A stretch of 64,000 nt of DNA. It comes from Propionibacterium australiense (GTDB lineage: Bacteria > Actinomycetota > Actinomycetes > Propionibacteriales > Propionibacteriaceae). The DNA lies in contig NZ_RCIV01000005.1 of assembly GCF_003666605.1 (NCBI RefSeq), positions 62,001 to 126,000 of the forward strand. Reading direction: 5' to 3'. The position numbers were made by a program, and so were the translations under genes. Below, piece after piece: positions 52,045 through 61,347 of this stretch. The notes below the pieces were generated by a model. That model searched no databases. It saw only the letters and a program-made list of their open reading frames with translations, and was not told where the DNA came from. Positions within the stretch are counted from its first letter, which is position 1. Every line of letters begins with the position of its first letter.

Positions 52045-53414
52045 GAACCGTCGTCACCCTGGAGATCGGTTCGACGATCACCAAGGCCAACGCGTTCGAG
52101 CTGACCGATGGGCTCCTCGACCACGTCGGTCAGGGCTTCGCCCCGACCTCGGTCTCCGACGGCGACGTCGGGATCGGGGTGGACGCGGCCCTGGACGCCA
52201 TGCGCGCGCAGCTGGCCGGCGACGGCCGCCGGCTCGACCTAGACGCCGCCGAGATCTTCGTGAACAGCTCGGCGGCGGGCGGCCTGCGGATGAGCGTCCA
52301 CGGGCTGACCCGGGGCATGACGGCCAGGGCCGCCAAGGAGGCGGCCCTGGGCGCCGGCGCCATTGTCGGTCAGATCACCGTCGGGGCGATCGACGACTAC
52401 GACCTGGAGGATCTGCGCGAACTCGACCCCAACATCGTCCTGCTCGCCGGCGGGGTCGACCACGGGGAGAAGCAGATCGTCATCGACAACGCCCGGAAAC
52501 TTGCCGGCGCGGGACTGTCGGCGCCGGTCGTGTACGCGGGCAATGCTGCGGTGCGCCGCCGCGTCCAGGACATCTTCGCCGCCACCGGCACCCAGCTGAT
52601 GTGCGCGGACAATGTCTTCCCCGACGTCGACGTGCTGCGGATCGAGCCCGTCAGGGCCCTCATCCACGAGGTCTTCAACGAGCACATCACTAGGGCGCCG
52701 GGAATGGCCAGGCTCGCCGAGCTGTCCAGCTACGAGATCCTGCCCACCCCTGGCGCGGTCCTGCTGGCCACCGAGATCTTCGCCGAGACCATGGGCGACG
52801 CCCTCGTCATCGACGTGGGGGGAGCCACCACCGACATCCACTCGGTCACCGACGGCAGCCCGGAGTGGACCAGCCGCAGCATCGACCCCGAGCCGCGCGC
52901 GAAACGAACCGTGGAGGGCGACCTGGGCGTCTATGTCAATGCCCACCAGATCGCCGCCATGGTGGGGGACCCGGACGAACAGGAGCGCTTCCGGTTCCTG
53001 CGGGCCATCCCATCGGACGAACAGGAGGCCGCCGTCACCCGCTGGCTCACCGAACGGGCCGTCGAGGCGGGCATCCGGCGCCATGCCGGCACCATCACCG
53101 ATCTGTTCACCCCCACCGGCAAGAAGCAGATCGTGCGCGGGAAGGACCTGACGGCGGTGCAGTGGGTGGTGGGTACCGGCGGGGCCCTGACCAAGGTCGA
53201 TGGCGGAGCACAGATCCTCGCCGGGATCAGGCTCGGCGCCGGCGACCGGCTGCTGCCGCCGCCGGAGGCCGCCATCCTCATCGACCGGGACTACCGGTTC
53301 TCGGCGCTGGGAACCGTGGCCCAGTCCCATCCAGAAGAAGTCGCCGCCACCTTCGAGGCCTGGGTGGCCGGCGCCGATGTGATCCCGGGCGAGCCCGTCC
53401 GGGCCCCCGAGTAG
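52041..53414 (+). CDS. GlmL/MutL-family protein, probable cobalamin-mutase reactivase
   Basis: 457 residues of the actin-like ATPase group that accompanies B12 mutases (GlmL/MutL; not the mismatch-repair MutL). The phosphate-1 motif is VVTLEIGSTITKANAF at the N-terminus, LLAGGVDHGE near residue 130, and ALVIDVGGATTDIHSVTDG near 253 form the ATP cleft. It begins in the oraE stop codon (ATGA). A role in exchanging damaged cobalamin in OraES is the usual inference; it has not been shown for this enzyme to my knowledge. Confidence 0.8.
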   Translation: MRTVVTLEIGSTITKANAFELTDGLLDHVGQGFAPTSVSDGDVGIGVDAALDAMRAQLAGDGRRLDLDAAEIFVNSSAAGGLRMSVHGLTRGMTARAAKEAALGAGAIVGQITVGAIDDYDLEDLRELDPNIVLLAGGVDHGEKQIVIDNARKLAGAGLSAPVVYAGNAAVRRRVQDIFAATGTQLMCADNVFPDVDVLRIEPVRALIHEVFNEHITRAPGMARLAELSSYEILPTPGAVLLATEIFAETMGDALVIDVGGATTDIHSVTDGSPEWTSRSIDPEPRAKRTVEGDLGVYVNAHQIAAMVGDPDEQERFRFLRAIPSDEQEAAVTRWLTERAVEAGIRRHAGTITDLFTPTGKKQIVRGKDLTAVQWVVGTGGALTKVDGGAQILAGIRLGAGDRLLPPPEAAILIDRDYRFSALGTVAQSHPEEVAATFEAWVAGADVIPGEPVRAPE

Positions 53415-53427
53415 GAGGCGAGGGGCC

Positions 53428-54510
53428 ATGTACGCCGCCACCCCGAGACTCGAGATCCTCGTCGACCGGATCGCCGGCAATGCGCGTTCCCTGGCAGAGC
53501 AGTGCCGGGCGTCCGGTGTCCGGGTGGCAGCGGTCACCAAGGTGCTCAATGCGCACCCCGCGCTGCTGGAGGCCCTTGCGGCCGCGGGTCTCCAGGAGAT
53601 CGCCGACTCCCGGATCGACAACCTCAGACGTATCGCCGAGATGGGGCACCGCGGCCCGCGGCTGCTCCTGCGGGCCCCCACGCCCCGCACTGCCGCCGAG
53701 GCCGTGCACTGGGCCGACTGCTCGCTCAATACGAGCAGCAGGACCGTGGCGGCCCTGAGCCGGGCCGCGGAGTCCGTCGGTGTCACGCACAAGGTGATCC
53801 TCATGATCGACGTCGGCGACCTGCGGGAGGGCGTCTGGCCGGACCGTGCCATCGCCGAGGCGGTCGCGATGAGCCGGATGCCCCATGTCGAACTCGTCGG
53901 GGTGGGCGCCAATCTGGCGTGCTACGGCGGTGTCCTGCCCTCGGTCGACAACATGAGCCGGCTGGTCGAGATCCGAGACGCGTGCCGCGAGGCCACCGGA
54001 CTGGACCTGCCGGTCGTCTCGGGCGGGAACAGCGCGAACCTGGCCCTCATGGCCTCCGGGCAGATGCCCGGCGAGATCAACCACCTGCGCCTCGGCGAGT
54101 CGATCATCCTCGGCCGCAACACCCTTGACCGCGAGCCCTGGCCCGGGACCCGCCAGGACACCGTCCGCGTGGTGGGTGAGGTCATCGAGGTGGGCCGCAA
54201 ACCCTCGGTCCCGCTCGGCGAGACGGGGCAGGACGCCTTCGGCCGGCACCCCGTGTTCACCGATCGCGGCGTGCGGACCCGGGCCATCTGCAATCTGGGG
54301 CGCCAGGACGTCGTACCCGAGAACCTGGCCCCGACCGATCCGGGGATCATCGTGCTGGGCGCCAGCAGCGATCACCTCATTCTCGACGTCACCGATGCCG
54401 GCACGCCCGTCGACGTGGGCGACGAGATCGCCTTCTGGCCGGGCTACTCGGCCCTGCTGGCGGCCAGCACCTCGGCCCACGTCCACAAGAGGGCGGTCAG
54501 GGAACCATGA
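53428..54510 (+). CDS. orr: Ornithine racemase (PLP, alanine-racemase fold)
   Basis: 360 residues, similar along its length to Clostridium sticklandii ornithine racemase. Marks: VAAVTKVLNAHPALL with the PLP lysine near residue 38, IADSRIDNLRRI, LMIDVGDLREGVWP, GANLACYGGVLPSVDN, PVVSGGNSANLALM, HLRLGESIILGR and GASSDHLILDV. It converts L-ornithine to D-ornithine, the substrate of OraES. Its presence lets the operon act on L-ornithine. Starts 14 bp after the preceding gene. Confidence 0.9.
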   Translation: MYAATPRLEILVDRIAGNARSLAEQCRASGVRVAAVTKVLNAHPALLEALAAAGLQEIADSRIDNLRRIAEMGHRGPRLLLRAPTPRTAAEAVHWADCSLNTSSRTVAALSRAAESVGVTHKVILMIDVGDLREGVWPDRAIAEAVAMSRMPHVELVGVGANLACYGGVLPSVDNMSRLVEIRDACREATGLDLPVVSGGNSANLALMASGQMPGEINHLRLGESIILGRNTLDREPWPGTRQDTVRVVGEVIEVGRKPSVPLGETGQDAFGRHPVFTDRGVRTRAICNLGRQDVVPENLAPTDPGIIVLGASSDHLILDVTDAGTPVDVGDEIAFWPGYSALLAASTSAHVHKRAVREP

Positions 54511-54736
54511 GAGGCCATTCCCGCCACGTCCGAGCATCCGCCTGCGGCCATGGGCCCACTCCGGTCCCGGAAGCGTCGTCGGAACCGATGCTGCGGTCCA
54601 GCCGCCACGATCCCCGGGAGTCATCGGTCTTCCTGTGAGCAGAGAGCTGTCCCCTGCCACGTCTGATGCCACGAAGATTTCCCGGTCACAGACCAGCTGA
54701 TCATCCGATGTCCACACACGTACGAAGGAGCACCCC

Positions 54737-56194
54737 GTGAGTCACCAAGATCCCCCTGTCGCACTCGTGTCCGAGGCCGACCCTCCGTCTGAAGGAGAGG
54801 ACCGCCAGCTGCAGCGCGGTCTGAGCAATCGCCACCTCCAGCTCATGGCGCTCGGCGGTGCGATCGGAACCGGCATGTTCATGGGCTCCAGCCGGACGAT
54901 CCACGTCGCGGGCCCCTCCAGCGCGCTGGTCTACGCCCTCATCGGCATGTTCCTGTACTTCATGATGCGGGCCATGGGCGAGATGCTGCTGTCGAACCTG
55001 AAGTACAAGTCCTTCCGCGACATCGCCGAGCACATCCTGGGGCCGGCCGGCGGTTTCATCGCCGGCTGGACCTACTGGTTCGGCTGGATCGTGGCCGCCA
55101 TGGGCGATCTCGCCGCCATCACCGGGTACGCCCAGTACTGGTGGCCGAACGTGCCCAAGTGGCTGCCGGCCACGGTCCTCGCGCTCACCCTGTTCGTCCT
55201 GAACGTCGTGGCGGTCCGGTTGTTCGGTGAGACGGAGTTCTGGTTCGCGCTCATCAAGCTGCTGGCCGTCTGCGCCCTCGTCATCGTGGCCGCGTGGCTG
55301 CTGGCAAGCAGATTCGTCTCGCCCGCGGGCAATCCCGCCCAGATCTCCAATCTGTGGAACGACGGCGGCTTCTTCCCGAACGGGCCGCTCGGCTTCCTCG
55401 CCGGCTTCCAGATCGCCTTCTTCGCCTTCGTCGGTCTCGAGGTCGTGGGAACCGCCGCCGCCGAGACCAAGAACCCGGAGCGGAACCTGCCCATGGCGAT
55501 CAACGCCATCCCGATCCGGCTCGCCCTGTTCTACGTGCTGGCCCTGCTCGCCATCTGCGTCGTCATCCCGTGGCGGGCCGTGGTGCCCGGCGAGAGCCCC
55601 TTCGTCGAGATGTTCGGCCTGGCCGGCTTCGGCGCGGCGGCATCGGTGATGAACTTCGTCCTGCTGACGGCCGCCGCGTCCTCGGACAACTCGGGTCTCT
55701 ACTCGACCTCACGGATGATGTACGGCCTGGCCCTCGACGGCCAGGCACCCAGGATCATGGGCAGGCTGTCCAAGCGCAACGTCCCGCAGAACGCGCTCAT
55801 CGTGTCGTGCCTCATGCTCGCCAGCGGCATCATCTTCCTCTACACGTCCGAGACGATCATCGAGGCGTTCACCCTGGTCTCCTCGGTCGCCGCGCTGCTG
55901 TTCGTCTTCATCTGGTGCCTCATCGTGGTGTGTTACATCGTCTATCGGCGCAAGTACCCCGAGCTGCACGAGAAGTCCACCTTCAAACTGCCCGGCGGCC
56001 TCGTCACGGCGTGGATCGTCGTCGCCTTCTTCGTCGTCAGCGTCGTCATCCTGTGCCTCGAGGAGGAGACCCGCCAGGCCGTGTACGTCACCCCGATCTG
56101 GTTTGTCATCCTCATCATCGCCTACTTCGTGCGTTCCCGGCGGCTCAAGAGGACCGCGGCGGCGCAGCCGGCCGATCAGGGCGAGTCCTCGTGA
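54737..56194 (+). CDS. APC/AAT-family amino acid permease, probable ornithine uptake
   Basis: 485 residues with twelve predicted membrane segments and the AAT-family opening RGLSNRHLQLMALGGAIGTGMFMGS (with a Gln-rich preceding stretch) and FAGFQIAFFAFVGLEVVGTAAAETKNPERNLP in the middle. These transport amino acids with protons. The 226-bp gap from the racemase may hold its own promoter, but direction and context suggest import of ornithine or a related cationic amino acid, or ornithine/alanine exchange. Family-level call is firm; substrate is not. Confidence 0.82.
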   Translation: MSHQDPPVALVSEADPPSEGEDRQLQRGLSNRHLQLMALGGAIGTGMFMGSSRTIHVAGPSSALVYALIGMFLYFMMRAMGEMLLSNLKYKSFRDIAEHILGPAGGFIAGWTYWFGWIVAAMGDLAAITGYAQYWWPNVPKWLPATVLALTLFVLNVVAVRLFGETEFWFALIKLLAVCALVIVAAWLLASRFVSPAGNPAQISNLWNDGGFFPNGPLGFLAGFQIAFFAFVGLEVVGTAAAETKNPERNLPMAINAIPIRLALFYVLALLAICVVIPWRAVVPGESPFVEMFGLAGFGAAASVMNFVLLTAAASSDNSGLYSTSRMMYGLALDGQAPRIMGRLSKRNVPQNALIVSCLMLASGIIFLYTSETIIEAFTLVSSVAALLFVFIWCLIVVCYIVYRRKYPELHEKSTFKLPGGLVTAWIVVAFFVVSVVILCLEEETRQAVYVTPIWFVILIIAYFVRSRRLKRTAAAQPADQGESS

Positions 56195-56311
56195 CCGCCG
56201 TGGCGCACTGAACCGGTGCCGACCGGGTGGGGCCGGCGGGACGACGGATCCCGCCGGCCCCACCGCTGCCAGGACGCTCCCACCCGGTCCTCGGATGGTG
56301 TGGCCGGTCGC

Positions 56312-56957
56312 TCAGCGCGGCCAGTCGAACACGACCGCCCCGTCGACGACGAGCCGGGCGGCCGGGCGCGGGTCGAGTTCGAGGTGGGCCTGGAGCCGGT
56401 GGCCGGGCGCGGTCGTCTCGTAGTCGATCCAGGTGCAGTCCTTGGCCAGCACGGCGATGTGCCCGCGAGCCAGCCACGGATTGCGACGGCGCAGGCCGAT
56501 GAGTTCCCGGTGCAGCCCGTGGAGCCACCACCCGTGGGGTGCGAGCCGGGCGGGGAGCCGGACCGTCGCCCGTCTCGTACAGTCGCACCGGTCCGGTGCC
56601 CGCTGCGAGCGTCTCGGTGACGAGCCGGTGTCGGCGGCCGACGTGGTTGAACACGCCGTCGAGCAGCACGTCCAGGCCATGTGTCCGGGCCTGGGCGACC
56701 AGGTGGTCGAAGTCGGCGTCGTCGCCCAGCCGCGGGTCGATCCGGTAGTGGTCCACGGTGTCGTAGCCGTGGCTGGTGGACGCGAAGATCGGGCCCAGCA
56801 GCAGCCCGGTGCAGCCGAGATCGGCCGCGTAGTCGAGCCAGTCGTCGAGGCGCCGAAGGCGGTGGCCGTCGCTGCCCGCCGGGCGGTCGTGGATGGGCGC
56901 CCCGAGAGCACCCAGGGGGTAGAGGTGCCACCAGGTCGAGGTATCGAGGAAGGGCAT
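56312..56957 (-). pseudogene. Remnant of a GH13 alpha-amylase-family gene
   Basis: From ATG 56957 the frame reads the start of an alpha-amylase barrel (WWHLYPLGALGAP, LDYAADLGCTGLLLGPIFAS, GYDTVDHYRIDPRLGDDADF, DVLLDGVFNHVG). The catalytic Asp, Glu and second Asp regions then do not appear. A second frame, starting around 56550, resumes at the barrel end and C-terminal domain (LHRELIGLRRRNPWLARG through RLVVDGAVVFDWPR, stop at 56312). The middle of the gene has been deleted and the frame shifted. No active glycosidase can result. Confidence 0.7.
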
Positions 56958-56969
56958 CCGAAACTCCTA

Positions 56970-57009
56970 TTGAGTCATGATCAATAACGATTGTTGACTG
57001 TAGCTCAAC
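56970..57009. promoter_or_regulatory. Two TTGA-N7-TCAA operators upstream of the TetR gene
   Basis: TTGA-7-TCAA occurs at 56970-56984 and again at 56994-57008 (the latter extending to TGTTGA...TCAACA, 56992-57010), in the 69-bp divergent gap. Two copies on nearly the same face of the helix (about 24 bp apart) suit TetR-type dimer binding. The regulator begins 17 bp further on. Confidence 0.55.
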
Positions 57010-57026
57010 AGGACTAGGATCGCCAC

Positions 57027-57638
57027 ATGGCCTCATCCGACGAACGAGCCCCGCGGCGGCGGCTGAGCGTGGCCGAGCGCAGGCTCCAGATCCTCGAGGC
57101 GGCCAGGCGGCTGTACGCGACGACGCCCTATGCGCAGCTGCCGGTGACCCGGGTGGCCGAGGCGGCGGAGGCCTCGGCGGCGCTCGTCTTCCACTATTTC
57201 GGCTCGAAGGCCGGGCTCTACGAGGCCGTCGTCGCCGACGCGGTGCAGCGGCTCGCGGACGCCCAGCGGGCCGCCGATGCGGCGCTTCCCGCAGGAGTGC
57301 CGGCGCGCGACCGGGTGCGCACCGGTCTGCTGATCTACCTCGACCACATCGCCGGCCACCCGCACACCTGGGCGACCCCGCTGACCGGCGGCGAGGAACC
57401 GGCCGAGGTCGTCCGGCTGCGTCACCGCGTCCGGGCCGGCTACGTGGAGGAGTTGGGCCGGGTCCTCGATCCCTCGGACACGGCCCGCCACGACTACGCC
57501 CTGTGGGGCTACTTCGGATTCCTCGACCAGGCCTGTCTCAGGTGGGTCGAGAGGGGCTGCCCGGCAGACGACAGGCACCAGCTCGCAGATGCCGCACTCG
57601 GCGCCCTGGAGGGCGCACTCGGCGACTGGGGCGCCTGA
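57027..57638 (+). CDS. TetR-family transcriptional regulator
   Basis: 203 residues. The N-terminal HTH (RLQILEAARRLYATTPYAQLPVTRVAEAAEASAALVFHYFGSKAGLYEAVV, residues 20-70) is of standard TetR form; the C-terminal ligand domain is family-specific. It is divergent from the amylase remnant, whose original control it may have been. The twin TTGA-N7-TCAA palindromes are its probable operators. The ligand is unknown. Confidence 0.88.
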   Translation: MASSDERAPRRRLSVAERRLQILEAARRLYATTPYAQLPVTRVAEAAEASAALVFHYFGSKAGLYEAVVADAVQRLADAQRAADAALPAGVPARDRVRTGLLIYLDHIAGHPHTWATPLTGGEEPAEVVRLRHRVRAGYVEELGRVLDPSDTARHDYALWGYFGFLDQACLRWVERGCPADDRHQLADAALGALEGALGDWGA

Positions 57639-57760
57639 CCCGGCCGGTCGTGTGCGACGGCACGGGCGCCGGCCTCACCGCCCGGACATCGCCGGCGTCC
57701 GACGCGCTCGCGGGGCACTGCCGGTCCCGCACCTCGTGCAGCATCCGTGGGCAGGAGGAA

Positions 57761-57787
57761 CGGTGCCCCGCGCGAGGCGGGGCACCG
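57761..57787. terminator. Bidirectional terminator hairpin
   Basis: An 11-bp perfect stem, CGGTGCCCCGC (57761-57771) and GCGGGGCACCG (57777-57787), with a 5-base loop between two convergent genes. No U-tract on either side. Confidence 0.7.
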
Positions 57788-57805
57788 TGAGAGGGGAATG
57801 GGGGA

Positions 57806-58549
57806 TCAGTCCCGGTAGACCTTGTCGTTGCTCACCTGGGCGCGGGGGCGGATGATCATGCGGTCGATGTTCACGTGCGAGGGGCGGGTGACCGCCCAGC
57901 GGATCGCGTCGGCGATGTCCTCGGCCACCAGGGGTTCGGCCACACCGGCGTAGACGTCGTCGGCCGCCGCCTGGTCGCCGCCCAGGCGCACCAGCGAGAA
58001 CTCCTCGGTGCGGACCATGCCCGGGCAGATCTCGAGCACGCGGATCGGGCGGCCACCCAGCTCCAGGCGCAGCGCGCCGGCGATGTTGCGTTCGGCGGCC
58101 TTGGCGCCGCAGTAGCCCGCGCCGCCGATGTAGGGGTACTCGGCGGCCGTCGAGGTGACGACCATGATCGTGCCGCCCTCGCCGTTCTCCAGCGCGGGCA
58201 GCAGCCCCTGGATGACCCGTGCCGAACCCGTCACGTTGATGGCGTACATGCGCTCCCAGTCCGCCATGTCGGCGTCCTCGACGTGGTCGACGCCGAAGGC
58301 CCCGCCGGCGTTGTTGACCAGCACGTCGAGGTCGTCGCCGACGGCCTCGACGAGGGCGTCGACCGACTCCTGGGAAGTGACGTCGCACTCGACGGCGGTG
58401 CCGCCGATCTCCCGCGCCAGCGCGGTGAGGCGGTCGAGGCGGCGGGCCGCGCAGATCACGTGGAAGCCCCCGGCGGCCAGGGCGCGGGCCGTCGCGGCGC
58501 CAATCCCGCTGGACGCGCCGGTGACGACTGCTCTCTTCGTAGAACTCAT
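57806..58549 (-). CDS. Short-chain dehydrogenase/reductase, YdfG-like
   Basis: 247 residues with the SDR motifs VVTGASSGIGAATARAL (residues 8-24), NNAGG, the catalytic Ser in VVTSTAAEYPYIGG and the Tyr/Lys pair in YCGAKAAERN. The PGMVRTEEFSLVR loop is like YdfG-type NADP-dependent 3-hydroxy acid dehydrogenases, which oxidise L-allo-threonine, serine and related substrates. Stop lies after a terminator hairpin shared with the TetR gene. The substrate is inferred. Confidence 0.8.
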   Translation of the reverse strand: MSSTKRAVVTGASSGIGAATARALAAGGFHVICAARRLDRLTALAREIGGTAVECDVTSQESVDALVEAVGDDLDVLVNNAGGAFGVDHVEDADMADWERMYAINVTGSARVIQGLLPALENGEGGTIMVVTSTAAEYPYIGGAGYCGAKAAERNIAGALRLELGGRPIRVLEICPGMVRTEEFSLVRLGGDQAAADDVYAGVAEPLVAEDIADAIRWAVTRPSHVNIDRMIIRPRAQVSNDKVYRD

Positions 58550-58591
58550 GCCCTCATCGTGGCACGCGCACCGGGCCGGGCAAGGCCGGGG

Positions 58592-59299
58592 TCACCGGGA
58601 CGGTGTGCTCGCGCTGATGATCGGCGGCAGCGGGTGCGCGGTGGCGGGTATCGTCATCGGATCGGTCAGCCATGGGGCGACGACCTGCTTGACGAGGGCG
58701 AACGACTGCTCGCTGACGTTCGCCGTGCTCACCGTCGGGAAGGGCACCGCCAGGGCCTGCATGATCATGCTGCCCTCGAGTGCCTCGGCGAGCAGTTCCG
58801 GTGAGGCCCCGGGGCGCAGATGGCTCGTGACGTGGGCGTCGCTCAGCAGGGTGCGCAGGCCGTTGCGGAACCGCGAGAGCGTGCTCTTCCAGATGTCGCC
58901 GACCTCGTCGGGCCCGCAGTGGTGCTCCACCTGCAACCGGATGATGGCGGTGCCGGTCGGGGTCGTGTAGGTGTACAGCCGGTGCTGGACCATCGTCAGC
59001 AGCTGTTCCTGGAAGGGCAGCCCGGCGACACGGCTGTCGTCCAGCTCGAAGAGCAGGGCGGTCCGCTCGAAGGCCGCGGTCAGCAGCTCGACGCGGTCGG
59101 GCCAGCGCCGGTAGATGGACGACTTGCCCACCTTGGCCAGCATCGTCACCCGGCCCATCGTGAAACCCGACCAACCGTGCTGGCCGTAGATCTCCAGGGC
59201 GGCGGTGAGCGCGCGCGGTTCCACCAGCGGATCACGGGGGCGGCCAGGGGTGTCGTGGGTGACGACGCGCGTCAGCGGCGACACATCGCCTTGCGTCAT
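58592..59299 (-). CDS. TetR-family transcriptional regulator
   Basis: 235 residues with an HTH near the N-terminus (ALTAALEIYGQHGWSGFTMGRVTMLAKVGKSSIYRRWPDRVELLTAAFE, about residues 30-78). The YRRWPDR version is common in actinobacterial TetR proteins with a C-terminal TetR_C domain. Upstream of an SDR in the same direction with a 42-bp gap, so they may be co-transcribed. The ligand is not predictable. Confidence 0.85.
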   Translation of the reverse strand: MTQGDVSPLTRVVTHDTPGRPRDPLVEPRALTAALEIYGQHGWSGFTMGRVTMLAKVGKSSIYRRWPDRVELLTAAFERTALLFELDDSRVAGLPFQEQLLTMVQHRLYTYTTPTGTAIIRLQVEHHCGPDEVGDIWKSTLSRFRNGLRTLLSDAHVTSHLRPGASPELLAEALEGSMIMQALAVPFPTVSTANVSEQSFALVKQVVAPWLTDPMTIPATAHPLPPIISASTPSR

Positions 59300-59439
59300 G
59301 ACTCACCCCGTTGCGTTGCTCGTGTGCATCCGGCCCCGTGCCGTGCTGCTCCAAGGTTAGTCGACAGAAGTGGTGTCTCGGGCCGTGGACGCGGCCGGCA
59401 GCACGGTTCGGGAGGCCTCGTGGCCGCTAGACTCGGGCC

Positions 59440-60189
59440 ATGACCTCGAAGCTGATCCTGCTCCGCCACGGCGAGAGCGAATGGAACTCGAAGAACCTGT
59501 TCACCGGCTGGGTCGATGTCGACCTCAACGAGAAGGGCGTGGGTGAGGCGACCCGCGGCGGCGAGCTCCTCGCCGAGCAGGGCCTGCTCCCCGATGTCGT
59601 CCACACCTCGCTGCTGCGCCGAGCGATCCACACCGCCTACCTCGCGCTCGACCGCTGCGACCGTCACTGGATCCCCGTCAGGCGCAGCTGGCGGCTCAAC
59701 GAGCGTCACTACGGCGCCCTGCAGGGCCTCAACAAGACCGAGATCCGCGACAAGTACGGCGAGGACCAGTTCATGGCCTGGCGTCGCAGCTACGACGTGC
59801 CGCCCCCGCCGATCGACCCGGACGGCGAGTGGAGCCAGTTCCGTGATCCACGCTACGCCGACGTGCCCGAGGACGAGCGTCCCCTCAGCGAGTGCCTCAA
59901 GGACGTCGTCGCCCGCATGCTGCCGTACTGGGAGTCCGACATCATCCCCGATCTGCGGGCCGGCAAGACCGTTCTCGTCGCCGCGCACGGCAACTCGCTG
60001 CGCGCCCTCGTCAAGCACCTCGACGAGATCGACGACGAGACCATCTCGGGCCTGAACATCCCCACCGGCATCCCGCTGTTCTACGAGCTCGACGACGACT
60101 TCAAGCCCGTCGTCAAGGGCGGCCGCTATCTCGACCCCGAGGCCGCCGAGGCCGGCCAGAAGGCCGTCGCCGCCCAGGGCAAGAAGTAA
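59440..60189 (+). CDS. gpmA: 2,3-bisphosphoglycerate-dependent phosphoglycerate mutase
   Basis: 249 residues of the histidine phosphatase fold: [12 protein letters not shown] near residue 5 holds the phosphorylated His; [21 protein letters not shown] and [13 protein letters not shown] complete the active site, with [13 protein letters not shown] at the C-terminus. It interconverts 3- and 2-phosphoglycerate in glycolysis. Sequence is intact and of usual length. Confidence 0.95.
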   Translation: MTSKLILLRHGESEWNSKNLFTGWVDVDLNEKGVGEATRGGELLAEQGLLPDVVHTSLLRRAIHTAYLALDRCDRHWIPVRRSWRLNERHYGALQGLNKTEIRDKYGEDQFMAWRRSYDVPPPPIDPDGEWSQFRDPRYADVPEDERPLSECLKDVVARMLPYWESDIIPDLRAGKTVLVAAHGNSLRALVKHLDEIDDETISGLNIPTGIPLFYELDDDFKPVVKGGRYLDPEAAEAGQKAVAAQGKK

Positions 60190-60201
60190 CGCCCGACTGC
60201 G

Positions 60202-60239
60202 CTGAGGCCCGTCCGCGTCAGCCCGTGGGCGGGCCTCAG
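60202..60239. terminator. Hairpin between convergent gpmA and sorC-type genes
   Basis: Stem CTGAGGCCCG (60202-60211) with CGGGCCTCAG (60230-60239), 18-base loop. Its right arm includes the stop codon of the SorC regulator, so the two genes' 3' ends share it. Confidence 0.65.
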
Positions 60240-61195
60240 GCCGCCATCGCCAGCAGTGCCTCGGCGAGCACGTCGTCCACGACGAGGATGTCGAGCGCTT
60301 CCGTGCGCAGCGCGCCGAGCGTGCCGGGGGCCTTCGCCCTGCCGCTGGCCAGGCCGACGACCGTCTCGATGCGGCGCAGGTCGTCCAGGTCGATGCCGAT
60401 CACCCGCTCGGAGGTGGGCGGGCCCAGTGGAACGCCCTCGATCGTGAAGTAGCGGCCCAGCATGTCACCGACCGGGTGGGCCGCCTCGACGGCTGACTTC
60501 TCCGAGGCGCTGAGCTTCATGGCGCCCATGACGGCCCGGGAGGTCTGCACCTCGTAGTTCCCGATGCCGACGAACCCCAGATCGCAGGAGCGGGCCTCGG
60601 CGAGCGAGGCCTGCACCGAGGACTCACTCATCATGGCCTGCTGGGTGAGTGCCGACTCCACGATCGCCGGTGCGTCGAAACGCCCGGCGGTCGCGCCGCA
60701 CTTGTCGGCCAGGATCTGCAGGTGGGTGTTGCCCGAGGGGGCGCTGTCGAGAGTGGGCATGCCGCCCACGAGCGGGACGATGCGGGTGTCCGAGCGCAGG
60801 GGGGTCTCGGCGAGCAGGTCGATGAACTGGGCGATGGTGAGCCCCCATCCGAAACCGATCCGCGAGGAGCCCGAGGCCAGTCGGGCGAAGGACTCGCCGG
60901 CCAGCCGGGCGACCGAGGCGAGGTGGTCGGTGCTGGCTGAGGTGTCCGCCACGAGGGCCTCGCGCAGCCCGAAGGCCTGACCCAGGCGCCGCTCGAGGTC
61001 ACCGTTGCGCACGGTCCGGTCATCACCGACGATCCGGATCTGCACCAGCCCGGTGGAGCGCGCCTCGTGCAGGATCCGGGACACGCTGGAGCGCGACAGC
61101 CCGAGACGAGCCCCGACCTGTCCTTGGTCGAGACCGTCGACGTAGTACAGCCGCGCGGCGTCGATGAGCAACTGCTGATCTCTCTTGGCAGGCAT
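60236..61195 (-). CDS. SorC/DeoR-type sugar-binding transcriptional regulator
   Basis: 319 residues. An N-terminal HTH (DAARLYYVDGLDQGQVGARLGLSRSSVSRILHEARSTG, residues 12-49) precedes a SorC sugar-phosphate-binding domain (GFGWGLTIAQFIDLL, LVGGMP, GIGNYEV, VGLASGRAKAPGTLGALR). Such regulators respond to phosphorylated sugars or polyols. It lies downstream of a glucitol PTS operon on the same strand and is presumably its regulator, though a terminator hairpin separates it from the oxidoreductase. Confidence 0.85.
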   Translation of the reverse strand: MPAKRDQQLLIDAARLYYVDGLDQGQVGARLGLSRSSVSRILHEARSTGLVQIRIVGDDRTVRNGDLERRLGQAFGLREALVADTSASTDHLASVARLAGESFARLASGSSRIGFGWGLTIAQFIDLLAETPLRSDTRIVPLVGGMPTLDSAPSGNTHLQILADKCGATAGRFDAPAIVESALTQQAMMSESSVQASLAEARSCDLGFVGIGNYEVQTSRAVMGAMKLSASEKSAVEAAHPVGDMLGRYFTIEGVPLGPPTSERVIGIDLDDLRRIETVVGLASGRAKAPGTLGALRTEALDILVVDDVLAEALLAMAA

Positions 61196-61250
61196 GGGAC
61201 TCCCTGACCCTGGGGGTTTTCCCGGTGCTGGTGAGGCACCCGGAGACGGA

Positions 61251-61291
61251 TGATGGGGGCCAGGATCCTTCCTCGGTCCTGACCCCCATCA
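61251..61291 (-). terminator. Terminator after the glucitol PTS operon
   Basis: TGATGGGGG-C-CAGGA (61251-61265) pairs with TCCTG-ACCCCCATCA (61277-61291) with one bulged base. Located 57 bp after the oxidoreductase stop, between it and the SorC gene. Confidence 0.65.
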
Positions 61292-61347
61292 ATTCTATGG
61301 AGAGCGAACACCCTTGTGGTGGCCGAACGTCTCAGCCGGCCAGGTGA

